Counted from the first letter of the stretch, positions 1-12,773 are shown. The stretch is DNA of 64,000 bases from Wolfiporia cocos (GCA_029448655.1 JACCLO010000006.1:1612001-1676000), one strand, 5' to 3'. Notes: a model not told the origin generated them from the letters alone. Program-made: numbers and translations.

Positions 1-2172
1 TCGTCCCGCTCTCGCCCACAAAGTTCTGCGTCCGCTCCTCCGCCACATGCGCATTGTTCGCTGTGCTCTGCACGGCGCACAACCATCATCAGCACCACAT
101 CCCGCCCGCCGCACACACCCGCACGCACCTGCATGATCTCGTTCGCGATCGCCGCCGCGCGCCGCTCGCGCTCCTTAAAGTCCGGCGCGCTCCTATCCAG
201 CTTCGTCGTGTACGCCTCCTCGTCGAACCCCGCGCGCACGCCAAACAGCCGCTCGTTCGCCGCGAACTGGTCCCACGCGCCCCCGCCCGCGCCGCTCCCG
301 AACGTGAGCTCGTCCCGCGCCGAGCCCGTCGTCGGCAGCAGCGGCGGCGACAGCGGCGCCGGCTCGTCCGGGTTGTCGTCCGCCCACGCCTTCAGCTCCC
401 GCGCCTTTGGCGCCGAGGCCTTGCTGATGTCCGTGTCGGTCTTGAACGCTGGAAGGGGGGGAGGCGGTCAGCAGGCGCATATATGGAGCTAGCATATCGC
501 GAGGAGCGTGCGCGGCGACGCAGGGGCGGCCGCGTGCCACTCGCCAGGCGCACCGGGCCATCCAGCCGACCCGGCACGCGCGCCCGCTCGGACGGACGGA
601 CGACGACGGACCACTCACAGCGCATATCCCCAGTGCAAATTCAAAATGCAACAGTCCCGTCTGCACGCACGACGCAGCAAGAAGTCAAAGAAGCACAGGT
701 GCTGCGCGGCGTGCCAGTGCCAGTGCCAGCACGTCGCGGCCGCGGCATTGCATGCCATCACGCAACACGTGTCCGCCCGCCGTCCATCCGTCTATCTATC
801 TATCCAGCTACCCGGTCGCCAGCCGTGCGCGATCCAGGTACCCGCGCACGCACGAGGGAAAAGACAGGCCGCGCCCTCGCCGTCTGCGCGGGAAATGCGC
901 GCCTCACTGCCGCGAGACCGAGTATATGCGCGCCTCGCAGCCGCGAGAGAGTGGCGCACGCCGCGCAGGCCTGCCTCCCGACTCACACTTTCCCCATCCT
1001 TCAAGCCACAAGCTGAAACACAAACAAGCACTCACAGTCCACCCCGTTCCCGTTCCCGTTCGCGCCCGCGCCGTTAACTCCATTCGGAGGGGCGCTCGCG
1101 CCCGCGGGCCCGCTCGAGTACGCCTCTACGTCAGCGGCGGCGACGAAGAGTGACTCGCGGATGGGCGCGCCGGGTGCGCCGAGGTCGCGCGCGTCGCGCA
1201 GCGTGACGCCGTCGTTGCCCGCACTCCCGACGACGCCCTCATAGCGTGTGTGCGCGCGCGTCGTCAGCGTAATCGTCGTGCCCTGTTGTTTCGCACACGG
1301 GGAGAGGGGTCAGCGTGAGAGGTGATTGGAGGTAAGAGGTGAGAGCGGAAGTGAGCGGTGAAAGGTGAGAGAGGAAGCGAGAGGTGAAAGGTGAGAGCGG
1401 AAGTGAGAGGTGAAAGGTGAAAGCGGAAGTGGGAAGTGAGAGCGGAGGTGAGAGGGTGGGTAGGCGGAGGACGGATTGCGTTACTCGCCGTGTGCAGCGA
1501 GAATGAGGAGGGACAGATGAGTAGGGGCTGAGGGCAAACCGGACAGGGAGTCCGGCGCAGACCCAATGGGGATATCAACCTAAACTGAGTGAAGGCGCGA
1601 CACACAGCACAGCTTCCCTCCACTGCAGCCACGACCAAGCACTGCTTCCCCACAAAGAGCACGGCGCACACACGCCCAGCCATCCCCGAACGCCACACCT
1701 GCCAAGTACGCGCAAACGCGAAAAGAAAGCGAGACTCACCGTGAGCCCGGCGATCTGCGCAAGCATGCGTTCCTGCTGGTTCGGGGTGCCGGCGCCGTTC
1801 GCGCGGCCGGCGAGCGGGGGGAACCCGCCGGCGGGGGCGCTGCCGGGGGCGCGGGGCGACGTCGGGCGATACGTCGGCGACGCGCGCGCGTTGTTCCAGG
1901 CCGGGGCGCGTCTGTGCGGAGCGGTCAGTCTCGGTGCGTCGGTACGGAGCACACGAAGCAAGTGGGAAATAGCGGTCGCACGCAGGCGTTGTCAAGGGCG
2001 GGTGGGTGGGATGAGGGCGGTGGGGGGCGATGGAAGAGAGTGCAAATGCAGTAGAGAGTGCGACAGAGAGAATGGGGGCGCAGCGGAGAGGGCGCGAAAG
2101 ATGGTGCACGCACCGGCCGGCATCTGGAGGCCCCTTGCGTTGGGGCTTGGTTTGTCTCGCGGTCGTAGCCAT
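1..2172 (-). CDS. PBP1: Ataxin-2 / PBP1 family protein (5' part, 3' end outside the window)
   Basis: Poly(A)-binding-protein-binding protein of the ataxin-2 family, a cytoplasmic mRNP and stress-granule factor. Exons on the minus strand: 2172-2114, 1911-1740, 1282-1036, 448-129, 67-1 (open). All junctions keep one frame and give 288 residues so far. After a short N-terminal tail, residues ~70-155 form the Sm-like ataxin-2 domain (MLAQIAGLTG start, HTRYEGVVGS core). Residues ~160-265 are the LsmAD domain, recognisable by DSFKTDTDIS, WDQFAANERLFGV and YTTKLDRSAPDFKERERRA, and NAHVAEER follows. The start is the ATG at 2172, whose short first exon (MATTARQTKPQRKG) splices in frame to the next. 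The PAM2 motif expected further on would lie outside. The 457-base intron at 1739-1283 holds a purine-rich repeat. Family assignment is firm; exact borders are by eye. Confidence 0.88.
1313..1458. repeat. Purine-rich imperfect tandem repeat inside a PBP1 intron
   Basis: About 145 bases are built from variants of a 25-28 base unit containing gtgagagcggaagtgag and gtgaaag. The top strand is nearly all G and A apart from regularly spaced T and occasional C. It lies wholly inside the second PBP1 intron, so the transcribed strand is a long pyrimidine-rich tract. Confidence 0.8.
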
Positions 2173-4020
2173 CGCGTGTGGCTCGTTTCGTGCGTATGAA
2201 ATAAGTGGATGCGAGACTAGACAAAGGCTACAGAAAGACAACAGAGAAATGAAACCACGGACTGCGAGCTGAATGCAAAGCCACCAGGGAAAGACAAGCG
2301 GGAGATGAAACTCGGGGTGTCAGACGTAGCGGCGAATTGAAGACTGGTCGTGGGCGAGCAGTCGATTCGTTGTGTCGGCTTCGTGTGCGACGTGCAGCCC
2401 GGACTTCACGGTGAGAGGACAACAGGCCGGAGCTGAGATACGCTGTTGTTGGTCGCGCGGGGATGCCAGTTGGCGGGAGGGAGAACACAAGTCGGACCCA
2501 GTCGTACAAGCCCATATCACTTCTTCTTCCGTTTGAGGACCCCGAGACCTCTGCCTTGCCCCGCCTCCGTCCTCTCGCCGTGTCTGGCCCGTTGTATGCG
2601 CACAGCAGGCTCGCATTGCTCGTGCCCACACAGACCCTCCGCGGCGAGCAGCGCGGTCGCCGTCGACGCAGCGACCAGCGAACAGACCGCGTGTGGCAGG
2701 GGTCCCTGCGTGCGGACGGTCTCGATCGGTCTCCCTCGTGCCCACCGCCACAGACGGCGATCACCCCTTTGCAACCGCGTTTCGCACCGCACCGCTGTTG
2801 TCCTCCGCAGTGGCCGACCTCATGCTGCACGGAAGGGCACTCACGGAGGAGACCTACACACTGGCGACAGATTGCGTAGCCGGCTATCTGCGTCGCGGGC
2901 TCGGGCTTTAACCTCGTGGCATCCCCAGCCGGCGACCTCTGCGCGTCCCCCGGCGGGCTCCTACGTCGAGCAGGCGTGTGGCGTGCAGGCAGGGCAGCTT
3001 CACATCGCTGCACATCTCCTGCAGAATGCTGCAAGGCTCAGTCGTCTTTACGCAATGTCATGATGCAACCCGCGAAGCGAACTCTCTTTCCGCACGAGGC
3101 CTTCGCCGGCACATACCGCCGACTTTGTTACAGGGTCCGCATCTCCGCAGCCACGGCGCGGACGCCACAGCTGCGCGGTAGAGCGCTCGTCGTGGAGGCG
3201 CTGAGGCACGGTGTGGCGCAGCGCTGCAACGTCCATATTAATCCTGGGTATGGGAGCATTTGACAAGCCAGACACGAGGGTCCCGCACAAGACTACTGAT
3301 CCATACGTCCAAAATATGACGATGTCAAGATCTGCCTGCGAGCCAGGATTCTCGGGCGTCGCACAAACACTGCACAACATGTCAAATGCATAATTAAGAA
3401 TCGCACTCTATTGATTGTTGACTTCAGCTGTCAGATCCCCATTTGACAGCTTTGGGCACCTCATTGACCACGGCGACCAAACTGAAATTGCCGATATTAA
3501 TGCTTACATTTAATGAACTTGGTACGTGGTATTATCCATTGGAGCGGAGTACGCTACTCTGTGCCAAATACCTTGAACTAAGGCATCGCGCTCGGCGGTT
3601 ATGTAAGATGTAATCGTACCAAGAGCGCAACTCCGAGGGCCGGAGGAATCTCTCTGCGCTGAATGGAGGTAGCTAATATCAGACCTTCGCTTCTTTCAAG
3701 GCCGAACCCGATCTAGGGCCTTCCCAACGTCACGGCAGCGCCGATATGGCAAGAAAACATTTGTCTTCTCGTACCGCATACATTAATTTTGAACAACTAT
3801 CTGAACACAACGCATGCAAGAATACTACTAGTCCCACACTGCTGATGCCCAGTCATACCGTTCCGTAGAACAAGCGAGAAGCGTCCTCGGGCCTACCCCG
3901 GTTTGTGAATACTGCAAAACAGCGGATCATCAGTGAGCTTGCGGGTGGCTTCTCTCATACATCCTGGGCCGGGATAATGTCTGCTTTACTTTAAAGATTG
4001 CTGTGAGTTTACAAAATTCA
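2173..4020. other. Gene-free stretch between PBP1 and the DUF6535 gene
   Basis: The first part (to ~3.3 kb) is GC-rich and carries several long open frames with arginine- and serine-rich, low-complexity translations that match nothing I know and lack splice-supported structure. The second part (3.4-4.0 kb) is closer to AT-rich intergenic DNA. It should contain the PBP1 promoter. I see no RNA gene or recognisable transposon end. Confidence 0.5.
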
Positions 4021-6611
4021 TTACTCACCAACTGAAATTAGAGGCGCCTCCGACGACTCGAGAAACGTCTTGAATGTCATCAGCGTATCGTCAAACAAGA
4101 TCGCCTCAGAGTCATCGGCCACGTCCCAAATGCCTGATCGAGACCATAGATCCACACGTGCTTCCAAATACGTGTTTTGAACCATAGACTGAAAGCGTCT
4201 GAGAGCCAGCACCATCGGATTCGCGACTCGCTGAGAACGCCACGTCGTGATGCTATCCAGGATTGCCCTCCCAACCCGGTGATCACCCTGGTCAGCATGC
4301 TGGTCATCGCCTTGGCCGTCGTCCCGACCATCGCCCCGATCTTGGCTTACGTGAGCTTGGAATATATCTGAATCTCGTTGCTCCATGTATCTATTACACT
4401 GGTGCAAGAAGTTGTGCATCAGATGTATGGGTGGCGGACATTTTCGTATCGAATGCTGCACTTGTTGCAGCACATTGTCAGCCATGAAGGACGATAGCTC
4501 ATCCTTTGCGGACTCGTATTGGCCACTTGGTATGTCAGCTGCAAAGCGAAGGACCGTTGTGGCATTTTCCATCACTGTGGCGAGGTCTGACCAATCTTCG
4601 CCCTGCTGCATTGCCAATATGTCTGTTTGCGTTTGCTTTAGTTGCTCGTCTTATCGCAATGTTGTATTCAGAATATTAGACTTACCGTCTACTAAAATCA
4701 TTGGGAGTTGCATGTCGATCATCTTCGACATGATAAACTTGTGTATGCGGTATCGTGGAGCGAGCCTGTTCAAGGAGAAAATGCGTGGCAATTCTAGCCC
4801 GGGTTCTGCTGACCGTATGAGTTCTTCCGATGCTTTCTCCATTGCCTCCAAAACCCTGTCCCGAGCCTTCCTAGCGTGCTCGCCAGTAGGCAATAGCATT
4901 GTCTGACAGAGTGTCCAGTATACTCTGGCCGCTCTGTCTGCATCAGGTCCGACTAGTTTCTGTAGAGGTCCATCCATGATGCAACAGAACATGTCACATA
5001 ACATGTTTTGTATTGCAAGCAAGCAATCGTGGTCTAGGTTTTTGAGGGAAGAGTGTATTGATCTGATGTCGGCACCCTTCTTTGGCCAGCAATGTCTGTG
5101 ATTCAGAATGCCCTCAAAAGCCTGGTAGTACCGTCGACGCTTCTTGAATGTCTTGAGCGTCATGAGAGGGCAGACCACTTGGAGAAGGAATGCATCGCTC
5201 ATATACGCTGCATCGGCATCCACGATTACCGTTGCAAGATCTGCCTCATCTGCAGGTCTCGATGCCAGATGCACCTGTTCATGCTGCCGCCAATCAGCAG
5301 GGAGTGTATGCCATTCCGTTGCACTGAGTGAGTTGGCTGTATCCTCCAAGAAGGAAGACAGATCATCAATGGCTCCCGGTATATTCGCCAGAACTGCGCA
5401 CAGTGCGTAAACTGCCCACAGAATGGGAGCCACTGTATGCATGCAGAAAGACTTCAGTTTCTTCCATATTTTCCGGGTTAGCGGCGGGATGGCAGTTCGG
5501 ACGCGTTTCCAGGGTGAGTTTTTCATGATCTCCCGGCAGTAATTCGGGGTACGGAGGACATAGACGAGGGCCTTGCAGAAGATGCAAAGTGATACGGAGA
5601 TCGGACCCCTGCATATCCAGAATACCCACAGCCCTTGCGGTGATTTGTAGGGGCATGACGGGGAAAAAGTCGGCGCTAGGGTAGTGAATGCCAGGAACAA
5701 CGACAATATCGCGAGCTGCGCTGCCAGCACACCGGCAACAGCAAGACTGAGTGGCCAAATACGTATCGTCAACCCCACAAGGAAGAGGGAGAGTGCGAGC
5801 TGAAGCAGAATGGGCAAGATGGCAATCATGTGGGGCACTCTCCAGTTGACAAGTGCAGTATGTCGAAAATGCCACATCCGGATGGTTTGAATGGGAATGT
5901 TGACCGTGTGGCCGACATGGAAATTAAGCCATTGCCTGATGGTGATTCCAATGAATGCCGCCGAGAGAGATATTGTGAGTGCGGAAAACCATAGTATGTT
6001 GACAACACGGGCATTGAAGGAGTTCGAGGAAGTCACAGACTGTAGCATCGGAGCTGAAATCATAGAACTCGGTGAGTTGGAATGGCGTTTGCTGACTGTA
6101 GAGTCAGGAACCTGTGCTGTAACGTGTGCGTAGGTCGCGACAAACGCTTCACTTGTTGAAAGATTAACGTATTCAGCCGCGCTGAAGACTGATACAACAG
6201 CTGAAAACAAGCCGATCTGATGGCAATCAGCATGGTTAGGAAGATCCCTAAACTTTCATCTTGCTGCAATGATGCCGAGACTCACTATCAGGATCAGCGA
6301 GTCAATAGATTCTTTGTATGCTTTGATCTCCTCCTGCTCGTTTCTCCATATCGTTCTCGCACAGTCAACCCACGGTTCCTGCCACAGAACTCAGAGGTTT
6401 GCAACTAATATGCTAGTTGTGAATTTCGTCAGCATACCTTGACCTTATCAGCAGTTTCTTGCCCCTTGTTGCCCAGTTCGGTTGACGCGATAGTGGCCAT
6501 ATCCAGAAAAGATCTAATTGATGAAGGGCTATCTGGAACAGGTGGCAAAGCCAGGTGGTACTGATCGCCGTGAGCTTCAAGTGGCTGCATATTCATTATC
6601 GATTGGTGCAT
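4021..6611 (-). CDS. DUF6535 domain membrane protein
   Basis: Member of a large basidiomycete family of unknown function with an N-terminal DUF6535 membrane domain. Exons: 6611-6438, 6378-6286, 6216-4686, 4622-4021, in frame for 799 residues. After a cytosolic N-terminus comes WRNEQEEIKAYKESIDSL, the usual lead-in, then hydrophobic segments beginning FSAVVSVFSAAEYV, a second around VNILWFSALTISLSAAFIG followed by IRQWL, and two more near residues 200-250. A further hydrophobic stretch lies near residue 340. The remainder is soluble, with acidic runs and no motif I recognise. The C-terminus is uncertain: the reading frame stops at 4021, but a GTGAGT directly before the stop could start a further intron and add about 18 residues. 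Function is unknown; family members are often lineage-expanded. Confidence 0.75.
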
Positions 6612-7747
6612 TGCGTGATAGTATTAGCTTGTAATTACCCTGTTCAAAGGGCCAAAAGTAACAGATTTTGTACTCTTAGTTTGAGATTCTGTAGCAGCGG
6701 GCATTTCACGTATGATCTATACATGAGCATGTTCAGCATCTAGTTCATGCGATATCTATTCCTCGAACTCGAATACATACATGATGTTCGCGATCATTGT
6801 CAACAGCCAAATGATTGGATGCCCCCGACAGCATGGATGGCTGACCAGAATATAGATGGTATATGTTAAGCGGTGTTCCTGGTCACGCCCCGTTGGAAGC
6901 AGTGGCTTACGTTGCTCACTGGGTTGTCTTCGTAGCGGAGGGGACGGTCAGGGCTGCTGTGGTCCCCGTCAATCCAAATTTATATCGCGAGACCCCACTA
7001 GCGTTTGGTATGACCGCGACGCAGGCTCGGACAGTCCCCTTTGCTCACAGCCATATGCACGGCCCCAGAACGGCGAAACGCAGTGGGAAAGATCTGTCAG
7101 AAGCTCAGTCATATTTGCACCGAGATTAAAACTGTTTGATGTGCGGCAGCCAATGTCTGTATGCACTGGCACTGTTTAGGCGCACGATCGAGACCACACA
7201 CTAATGAAGTCAATTAAGCAAAGTCAGCAAAACCAGTAACTTGGATGATGAAACCGCCACCATCTCCCGATATCTAGCAAAAGAGGCAGCCAGCACGTAC
7301 TTTTCAGTACGCGGCATGTCATCGGGTGCTCTTGTGGGTTTGTCGTGGAGCAATAAGCGCCGGTATGTAGTCACTGCATCTTCTCGGACACACCATGTTC
7401 TCGGACACACCATGAGAATTCAACGCACCATGAGGATTAAAAGCGCCAAAGTCCGAACATCAACATCAACGTTTCAACCACCAGACCGGGACGTTGAGGT
7501 GTGATCGTATGAGCAACAACAGCTGCCCCGGAATCTCTGCGAGCGCAACGACTGGTTGGGGCGATGTCAATTCTTTAGGGTACAATAGGTCCCTTGAGGT
7601 TCAGTCACAGCTGGATATAGTGTGTGCATATGCTCACGCCACAGCTAACCATTATGCAGATTCTCATGTGCGACGACGTTGTTATCGGCATGCATCAGGA
7701 AGTTATACATGAATGAGAATCAGTTGGCGTGGTCTCCTTGTGCGGCC
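6612..7747. other. Gene-free stretch
   Basis: Between the DUF6535 start and the 3' end of the nuclear orphan. Only short open frames are present, none with splice-supported or family-like translations. A short direct repeat (ctcggacacaccatg, twice) occurs at about 7384-7412. Otherwise I see nothing. Confidence 0.5.
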
Positions 7748-10700
7748 TCAACTGCCTGTAGCTGGACGCCGTCCAAGTTCTCGTGCTACACTAACTAAGC
7801 ACCCCTGCTCTAAAGCCAGCTCCCACAGCTCGATCTTCGCGCGCTCCCGCGCCTGCTCCAACGCATCCTTCAGAGAGCGCGCCCTCGCAAGCACCGCATT
7901 CTTCTTGTCGGCTTGGGTGGCTGGCTTGGGTGGCTGCGCTTGCGAAAGATTGCGTATATGCGTGCCCTGCGCGATAGCCTGAGGAGCAGGCCTCAATGCT
8001 TTCGACAGGTTAGCTTGCTGTTGCTGAGCAGCAACAATCAGACTGTTGAGTGTTGTTTGAGAAGTTATCGAGGTTGCTGGTAACGAGGTAAGGGTAGATG
8101 TGCGGCTAAGTGGGGGTAAGGAGGCGAGTGAGATTGTAGCGGCAGAGCTCGTCCTGGACAGCGTCTGTGCGCCAGTGCTGGTGGCGATCGAGGTCGACGA
8201 GGCGGTACGAGTCGGTGCATTCAACCGACCACGAAGCGTGGGCACAGGCATGTCCTGTGCTGGCGTAGCATACGACTCAAGGCTCTCCGCAAGTCTTGCA
8301 ACCCAATCAGGTGCGAACGTCGTATCTTGTACTGGAGTCTGCTCCCCCACCATCTGTTGCCCTCCCTGAATCCGTTCTGCCGGTGTTGATATAGGAGAGG
8401 TCATAGCGGGTGAGACGCTTGTCCCCATGGAGTCTGGACCTTCCTTGCCGTTCGCATTTGCAGTCCCACAGATTCCACCTAGTTCCTTCCCCAGTGCCTC
8501 GATATCTTGTGCGGTCACCATAATGTCTGGTGCGCTCGCATCGAAGCTTACGCCTGCAAACGATATAATGAGTTTATATAAAACTTCCATGTATTCAATT
8601 GTCTCGCACCTTGGTCTATTCCGATGATAGTCTCATCAAACAAGGAGTCCGACCAAGACCAATTGGGCGTCTGAGGCCCATGATCCTGGTCCGCAGTGGA
8701 CGGCGGGGGTGACCCCGACTCAACGCTCGTGAGCGTCGGCGTTAGCGGTGCTGCCGTGCTCGCGCTATTCGAACCCACGACATCGTGAGCAGAGCTCGCC
8801 TCAGATACTCCACTGCAGGCATCGGTAGGCGTAGCGAAAGCTGGCTGTGACAGGAGTTGAGTCTCAGCATCCACGGGAGTAGTGCTGGGTAGTGCGTCGA
8901 ACAGTGCCGGGTCGATGAGAAAATCAGGAAAAGTCGCGCCTGGCTCGGATGCCAACACAGACTCAAAAGAAGTAAATGCTGAGTCGATGTGGGATCCCTG
9001 TGCTTCATTTTGCGTACCCTCCTGTGTGACCGTAGGAGGGGTAACTAGCGCAGGAGGTGCGTCTGTAGTGTGTGCAGTGGACAATGGCGTAGATGCGCCC
9101 GTGGTATCTGCAGTGAACTCGGGGAAAGAGAAATCGAAGTTGATGGCGCCAGACGCTTCAAGGTCGGTGAAGAGGGAGCTCGAAGTCAATGCGTTCAAGG
9201 CATCATCAAAATTGCGAGCGAGATCCGGATTGTTTGCGTCAGCAGGAGGGAACTCATTCAACAAGGAAAGCCAATCGTCCTGTAACGAATGCTCAGAGCC
9301 ACTGGTTCCTCCAAGCTTCAAGAAGGTATCGAAGGGGTCATCGCGCCCATCGGCTGCTGGCAAAGATTGGGGGGGTTGATTGGACTGTGCCGTCTGGATG
9401 GACGTTTGCGGTTCGGCTTGAGACGACGGCTGTGGCTCGGTGTACAGAGAAGATTGCGGCTCGATGTGTGGCACAGCCTGCAGCTCGGCCTGCAATGGCG
9501 GCTGTGGCCCAGCTTGCAACGGCGGTTGTGGCTCGGCCTGCGACGTCGACCGTGGCTCGACCTGCGGTAGCGGCTGTGAAGCGGTTTGCAATGGAGGCAG
9601 TGGCGCGGCTTGCGATGGCATTTGGGTTGACTGTTGCGAATGGGGCTGAGACCGTTGTGCGTTGCTAGCTGCGAGGAGTATCGAAAGAATTTCCTGTATT
9701 TGAGCCGACTCCTCCAGTTGATTTGGTTGTGCCTGAGAGCTGCTTGGCTGCGATGACTCTTTGCTTCCCGTCGCCGGCGATGCTGCCGTCGTTTTCTCAG
9801 CCTGAGCTTGTCCCTCCCGCTGCCAAGCCTCCCGCCCGAGTTGAGAGCCATAGAACGCCGTCGCAGGCCTGTAGTGCCCGCTCGGCATGCCACCATTCTT
9901 CTCTGCCCACCGTCGCTGATAATATTCCTTGGCTGCAGCCTTCTGCGCTGCTTTACGAAGAAGCCCGACAAGGTCTGCGATGAGCGCATGCGCGCGCTCT
10001 TTCGCCCACGTGGCCTGATATCCTTCGGGTCCTTGACCTTCCTGGAACGGGTACGGAACGTCCCAGTCCGTCGCGCCCGCAGGCACTCTGTTGAGCTTCC
10101 TTCGCTTGAGAGGTGGAGCAGCATTTGGATCTTGACGTTCCCAGCCCGTGCGGGCATGAACATTTGGGGGTCGCGGGGCAGTGGCTGCAGGCCCAGAAAG
10201 TAGGCGAAGGAGGGACTCGACAACAGGTAGAATGTTCTTCTCTCGTATAAGTGAGGCAATGACCTCTTCGCCCGGCGGCGCTGGTAGCGGGTGACGGCCA
10301 ACAGGAGTAACCGGTGGGTTCCTCGAGATGGATGGTTGGCTGGTGAGAGGTCCTGTGCCAGCATCATCGTCCTCCAGCACGATGGGATTTTGCGGCGTAG
10401 ACCCTCGCTGCTTCGAGAGCTGCGCTGGATTTACACGACCGACAAGTCCGGCGAGGCCAAGAAGTGCCTGTTGGTTCCGTAAAAAGTTCGGAGGCGGCGG
10501 CTGGTCCGGAGGTGGCAGCTCAATAGGCGGGGGCGTGGGTCTAGGCGTAGCAGAGCAAGACGAAGCTTTCCCCTTCCCCTTCCTCGACTTCCGTTGCGTT
10601 GGAGCCGACGGGGCACGGGGCCGCTGGGCCACGGGGGTTAACCGGGCAGATGATGCGGGCAGGGCCGCAGACATCGTGCGGGCCCGTGGATGCTGTAACG

Positions 10701-10962
10701 CATTCACTGTGCGATCTCTTAAAGGTAAGGACGCTGGCGGAGGGACTGGTGCTTCAGCGACAAGATGGGAACCAGGAAGTGCAAGGGTCCCCACGTTTTG
10801 TGCAGAGGCTGCCCCGCCAGGCAGGGCTAGCGGCGAGGGTGACCTACCTCTACCTCTACCACGAGGAGACGACGGAGGCGAGCCGAAGAGCGAGTCGGAA
10901 TCAGCCGCGTCTGCATCGTTTTCGAGGGTTTGAGTCGACCGAGAGAACGGGTTGGCTTGCAT
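7748..10962 (-). CDS. Large Gln/Pro/Ser-rich nuclear protein, unknown function
   Basis: Two exons, 10962-8610 and 8553-7748, give 1052 residues; the splice (CCAAG/GTGCGAG .. TTTGCAG) keeps frame. I do not recognise the family. Features seen: basic stretches KSRKGKGK (~130) and LKRRKLNRV (~285), which look like nuclear localisation signals. A compact, probably folded segment at ~295-390 carries DWDVPYPFQEGQGPEGY and a helix ending KEYYQRRWAEK. Then come a Gln/Pro-rich region with short tandem units of the type QAEPQPPLQ (~470-530), acidic Asp/Phe/Ser-rich stretches typical of activation domains (~560-640), and a C-terminal coiled-coil-like helix (LKDALEQARERAKIELWEL). This build suggests a transcriptional regulator or co-activator, but that is inference. 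Confidence 0.7.
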
Positions 10963-11463
10963 AGCACTCTTGAGTTGGGGGTTATGATCAATAGTTGTAT
11001 GCGCTAGTAAAAGAGCTGAAGCACCTTAGTTAGGCTCAAATTATGTTGCGCTCTGGGAGGTAGATGGCGGTTGAGAGGGAAAAGTGGTCAAACCAGTTCG
11101 GGACAGCGTGGAAGACCTGTCCCGGAGATATCCTGCGTGAGAAAACGTGGCTAATAAACAATGACTGGCTTACTTCTGCCTGCGAGGTCAAGAGCGAAGA
11201 CACATGCTGTGGCTGGGAGGCTGCGGGTGGTGGATAGAGATGGGAGACGAATTAAAACGCGAAAGAAGTGAGGTCATAATATATTTTGACTCGTAAGTCC
11301 GATTTAGACTTGATTGGCACGCGAGTATACCAGGCGCCAATCTGAAGCCACAATCTACTAGTTCAGATCAAACATAGTCACACGACGTCACACAGAACTG
11401 GGGATGCAGCTATATATGATGTGAGGTGGGGTGTAGCTAGTAAAGTGTACACGTTCCCAGAGT
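10963..11463. other. Intergenic: orphan promoter and COX11 3' flank
   Basis: About 500 bases between the start of the nuclear orphan and the stop of COX11, both on the minus strand. It must hold the promoter of the former's gene neighbourhood and the COX11 terminator. No coding signal or repeat was seen. Confidence 0.4.
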
Positions 11464-12571
11464 TCAGTTGGCATCCTCCTTGCGGTCCTCCTTCTTGGGC
11501 GCCATTTCGTACCCCGCAAAGCCCTGCGATGCCTGCACGACATCGTCTGGAGCGTCCGGTTCAAGATGTCCTTGAACACTTCGCCGTGCACTGATACATA
11601 AATCAGTACACACCAGAATATGTTTCAGGAGGCAACACCTCACCGGAAGAAAGTGTAAGATAATACAACATCATCCAGGTTCCTGCACGCAGGATCGTCG
11701 AGCATGTCCTTGTCAATGAAGAACAGTAGAGGCATGTCCACCTCCTCTCCTGCAAGTAACTTCTGCTCGTCAAAACAAAAACACTCTACCTTCCCGAAGT
11801 ATGGCGCAATCTGCAACGCGCGAGTTAGCTGCACTTCAAATAACTATGTTTAGAGAACCCACCCGGTCAGGAGTAACATTGTACGTCGCAATCCCGATGA
11901 TGTCCTCATTCGAGTTGTTTTTGGCCTTGTAGAACGCGAGGCTGGTTTCGCCTGGCAATACGCTCACGAAGCGCTGCGCCGGCGTGAACGACCACGGTAG
12001 TGTGTCGGACTTATTTGCGCTGAAGTGCACTTTGATACGCTTTGCATCCTCAACGGGAACCAGCCGCTCCGCTTCGAACAGGCCCATCCCGACCTTGGGC
12101 GTGCCTGCGAACCCAGTCGCCGCGCAGAACATGCGGTATAGCGGGACCGCAGCGTACGTAACGCCCAAGCCCGCAACAATCTATTGATATCATGTACAGT
12201 AAGAGCCATGAAGGCGCTAGGTACAGACGTACCACTGCGGTAGTATACATTAGGAGACTGCGATTCCGGGCAGCATATGCTTGTTGTCGGGACGCATAGT
12301 AAGAGGGCGGCACTTTTGGCCGCTGAGCACCTTGAGGTGGAGTGCTCTCTGTAGATACTTCCCGCAGTGCGGACCTCCTTGCGTGAGGCAGCGAAGGGCT
12401 TCGGGCAATCCTGGACGAGCTTCTACATGGTGGCGGGATCACTGTCCTCAGCGATCTGTTCTGCTAAGCATCAGTGACGCTTCAGGGAAAGTGACTACAA
12501 GCACTCACGGCCGTAGCTGCAGGACCGCTTAAGCACCACGGTCGCAAGAGCCCAGTCCTTAAAGAGCTCAT
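11464..12571 (-). CDS. COX11: Cytochrome c oxidase assembly protein COX11 (copper chaperone)
   Basis: Mitochondrial inner-membrane protein that delivers copper to the CuB site of Cox1. Exons 12571-12509, 12460-12233, 12180-11863, 11810-11644, 11590-11464 give 300 residues. The N-terminus is basic and serine-rich, as in a mitochondrial presequence. A single transmembrane segment follows (~88-108), then TYAAVPLYRMFC, and an intermembrane-space beta domain with the copper motif C-F-C at 213-215. PWSFTPAQRFV and LPGETSLAFYKAKN are typical of the family, as is the tail QASQGFAGYEMAPKKED. The apparent open frame starting at 12442 begins with GTG; a short upstream exon with a real ATG at 12571 joins it in frame and is preferred. 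COX11 is divergent from the J-protein gene 202 bases away, so they may share a promoter. Confidence 0.93.
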
Positions 12572-12773
12572 CGGAGCGTGTGGCAGGTAGTCGCGAGCTC
12601 GCACGACTTCGCTTCATCCACCCACGAGCGCCCCGCTACACTTGTCCGCTACCCTCACTTGCTCGTTCATCTCGCCTGTTGGCGACCCGCTCAAACTCGC
12701 CCGGCTCATAGACTTAACTGCTACTACTTAGAACTCAAGTCCGGATACAGTAGATTACTCGAGCTTGTTCGTC
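12572..12773. promoter_or_regulatory. Bidirectional promoter between COX11 and the J-protein gene
   Basis: Only 202 bases separate the two divergent start codons, so both promoters must lie here or overlap the 5' UTRs. No clear TATA box is visible in either direction. Inferred from spacing alone. Confidence 0.55.

Noticed and set aside
54..1077. Long overlapping plus-strand open frames (up to 320 codons)
   Set aside because: They lie opposite the LsmAD and Sm exons of PBP1 and have arginine-rich, low-complexity translations caused by high GC; the minus strand shows a clear protein family.
2228..3034. 268-codon minus-strand frame and a 205-codon plus-strand frame
   Set aside because: GC-rich region with random-looking, Cys/Arg-rich translations, no domain and no supporting splice pattern.
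12050..12442. COX11 start at the beginning of the frame at 12442
   Set aside because: That frame begins with GTG, and the ATG inside the local sequence is followed by a stop in its frame. A short upstream exon with ATG at 12571 joins in frame.
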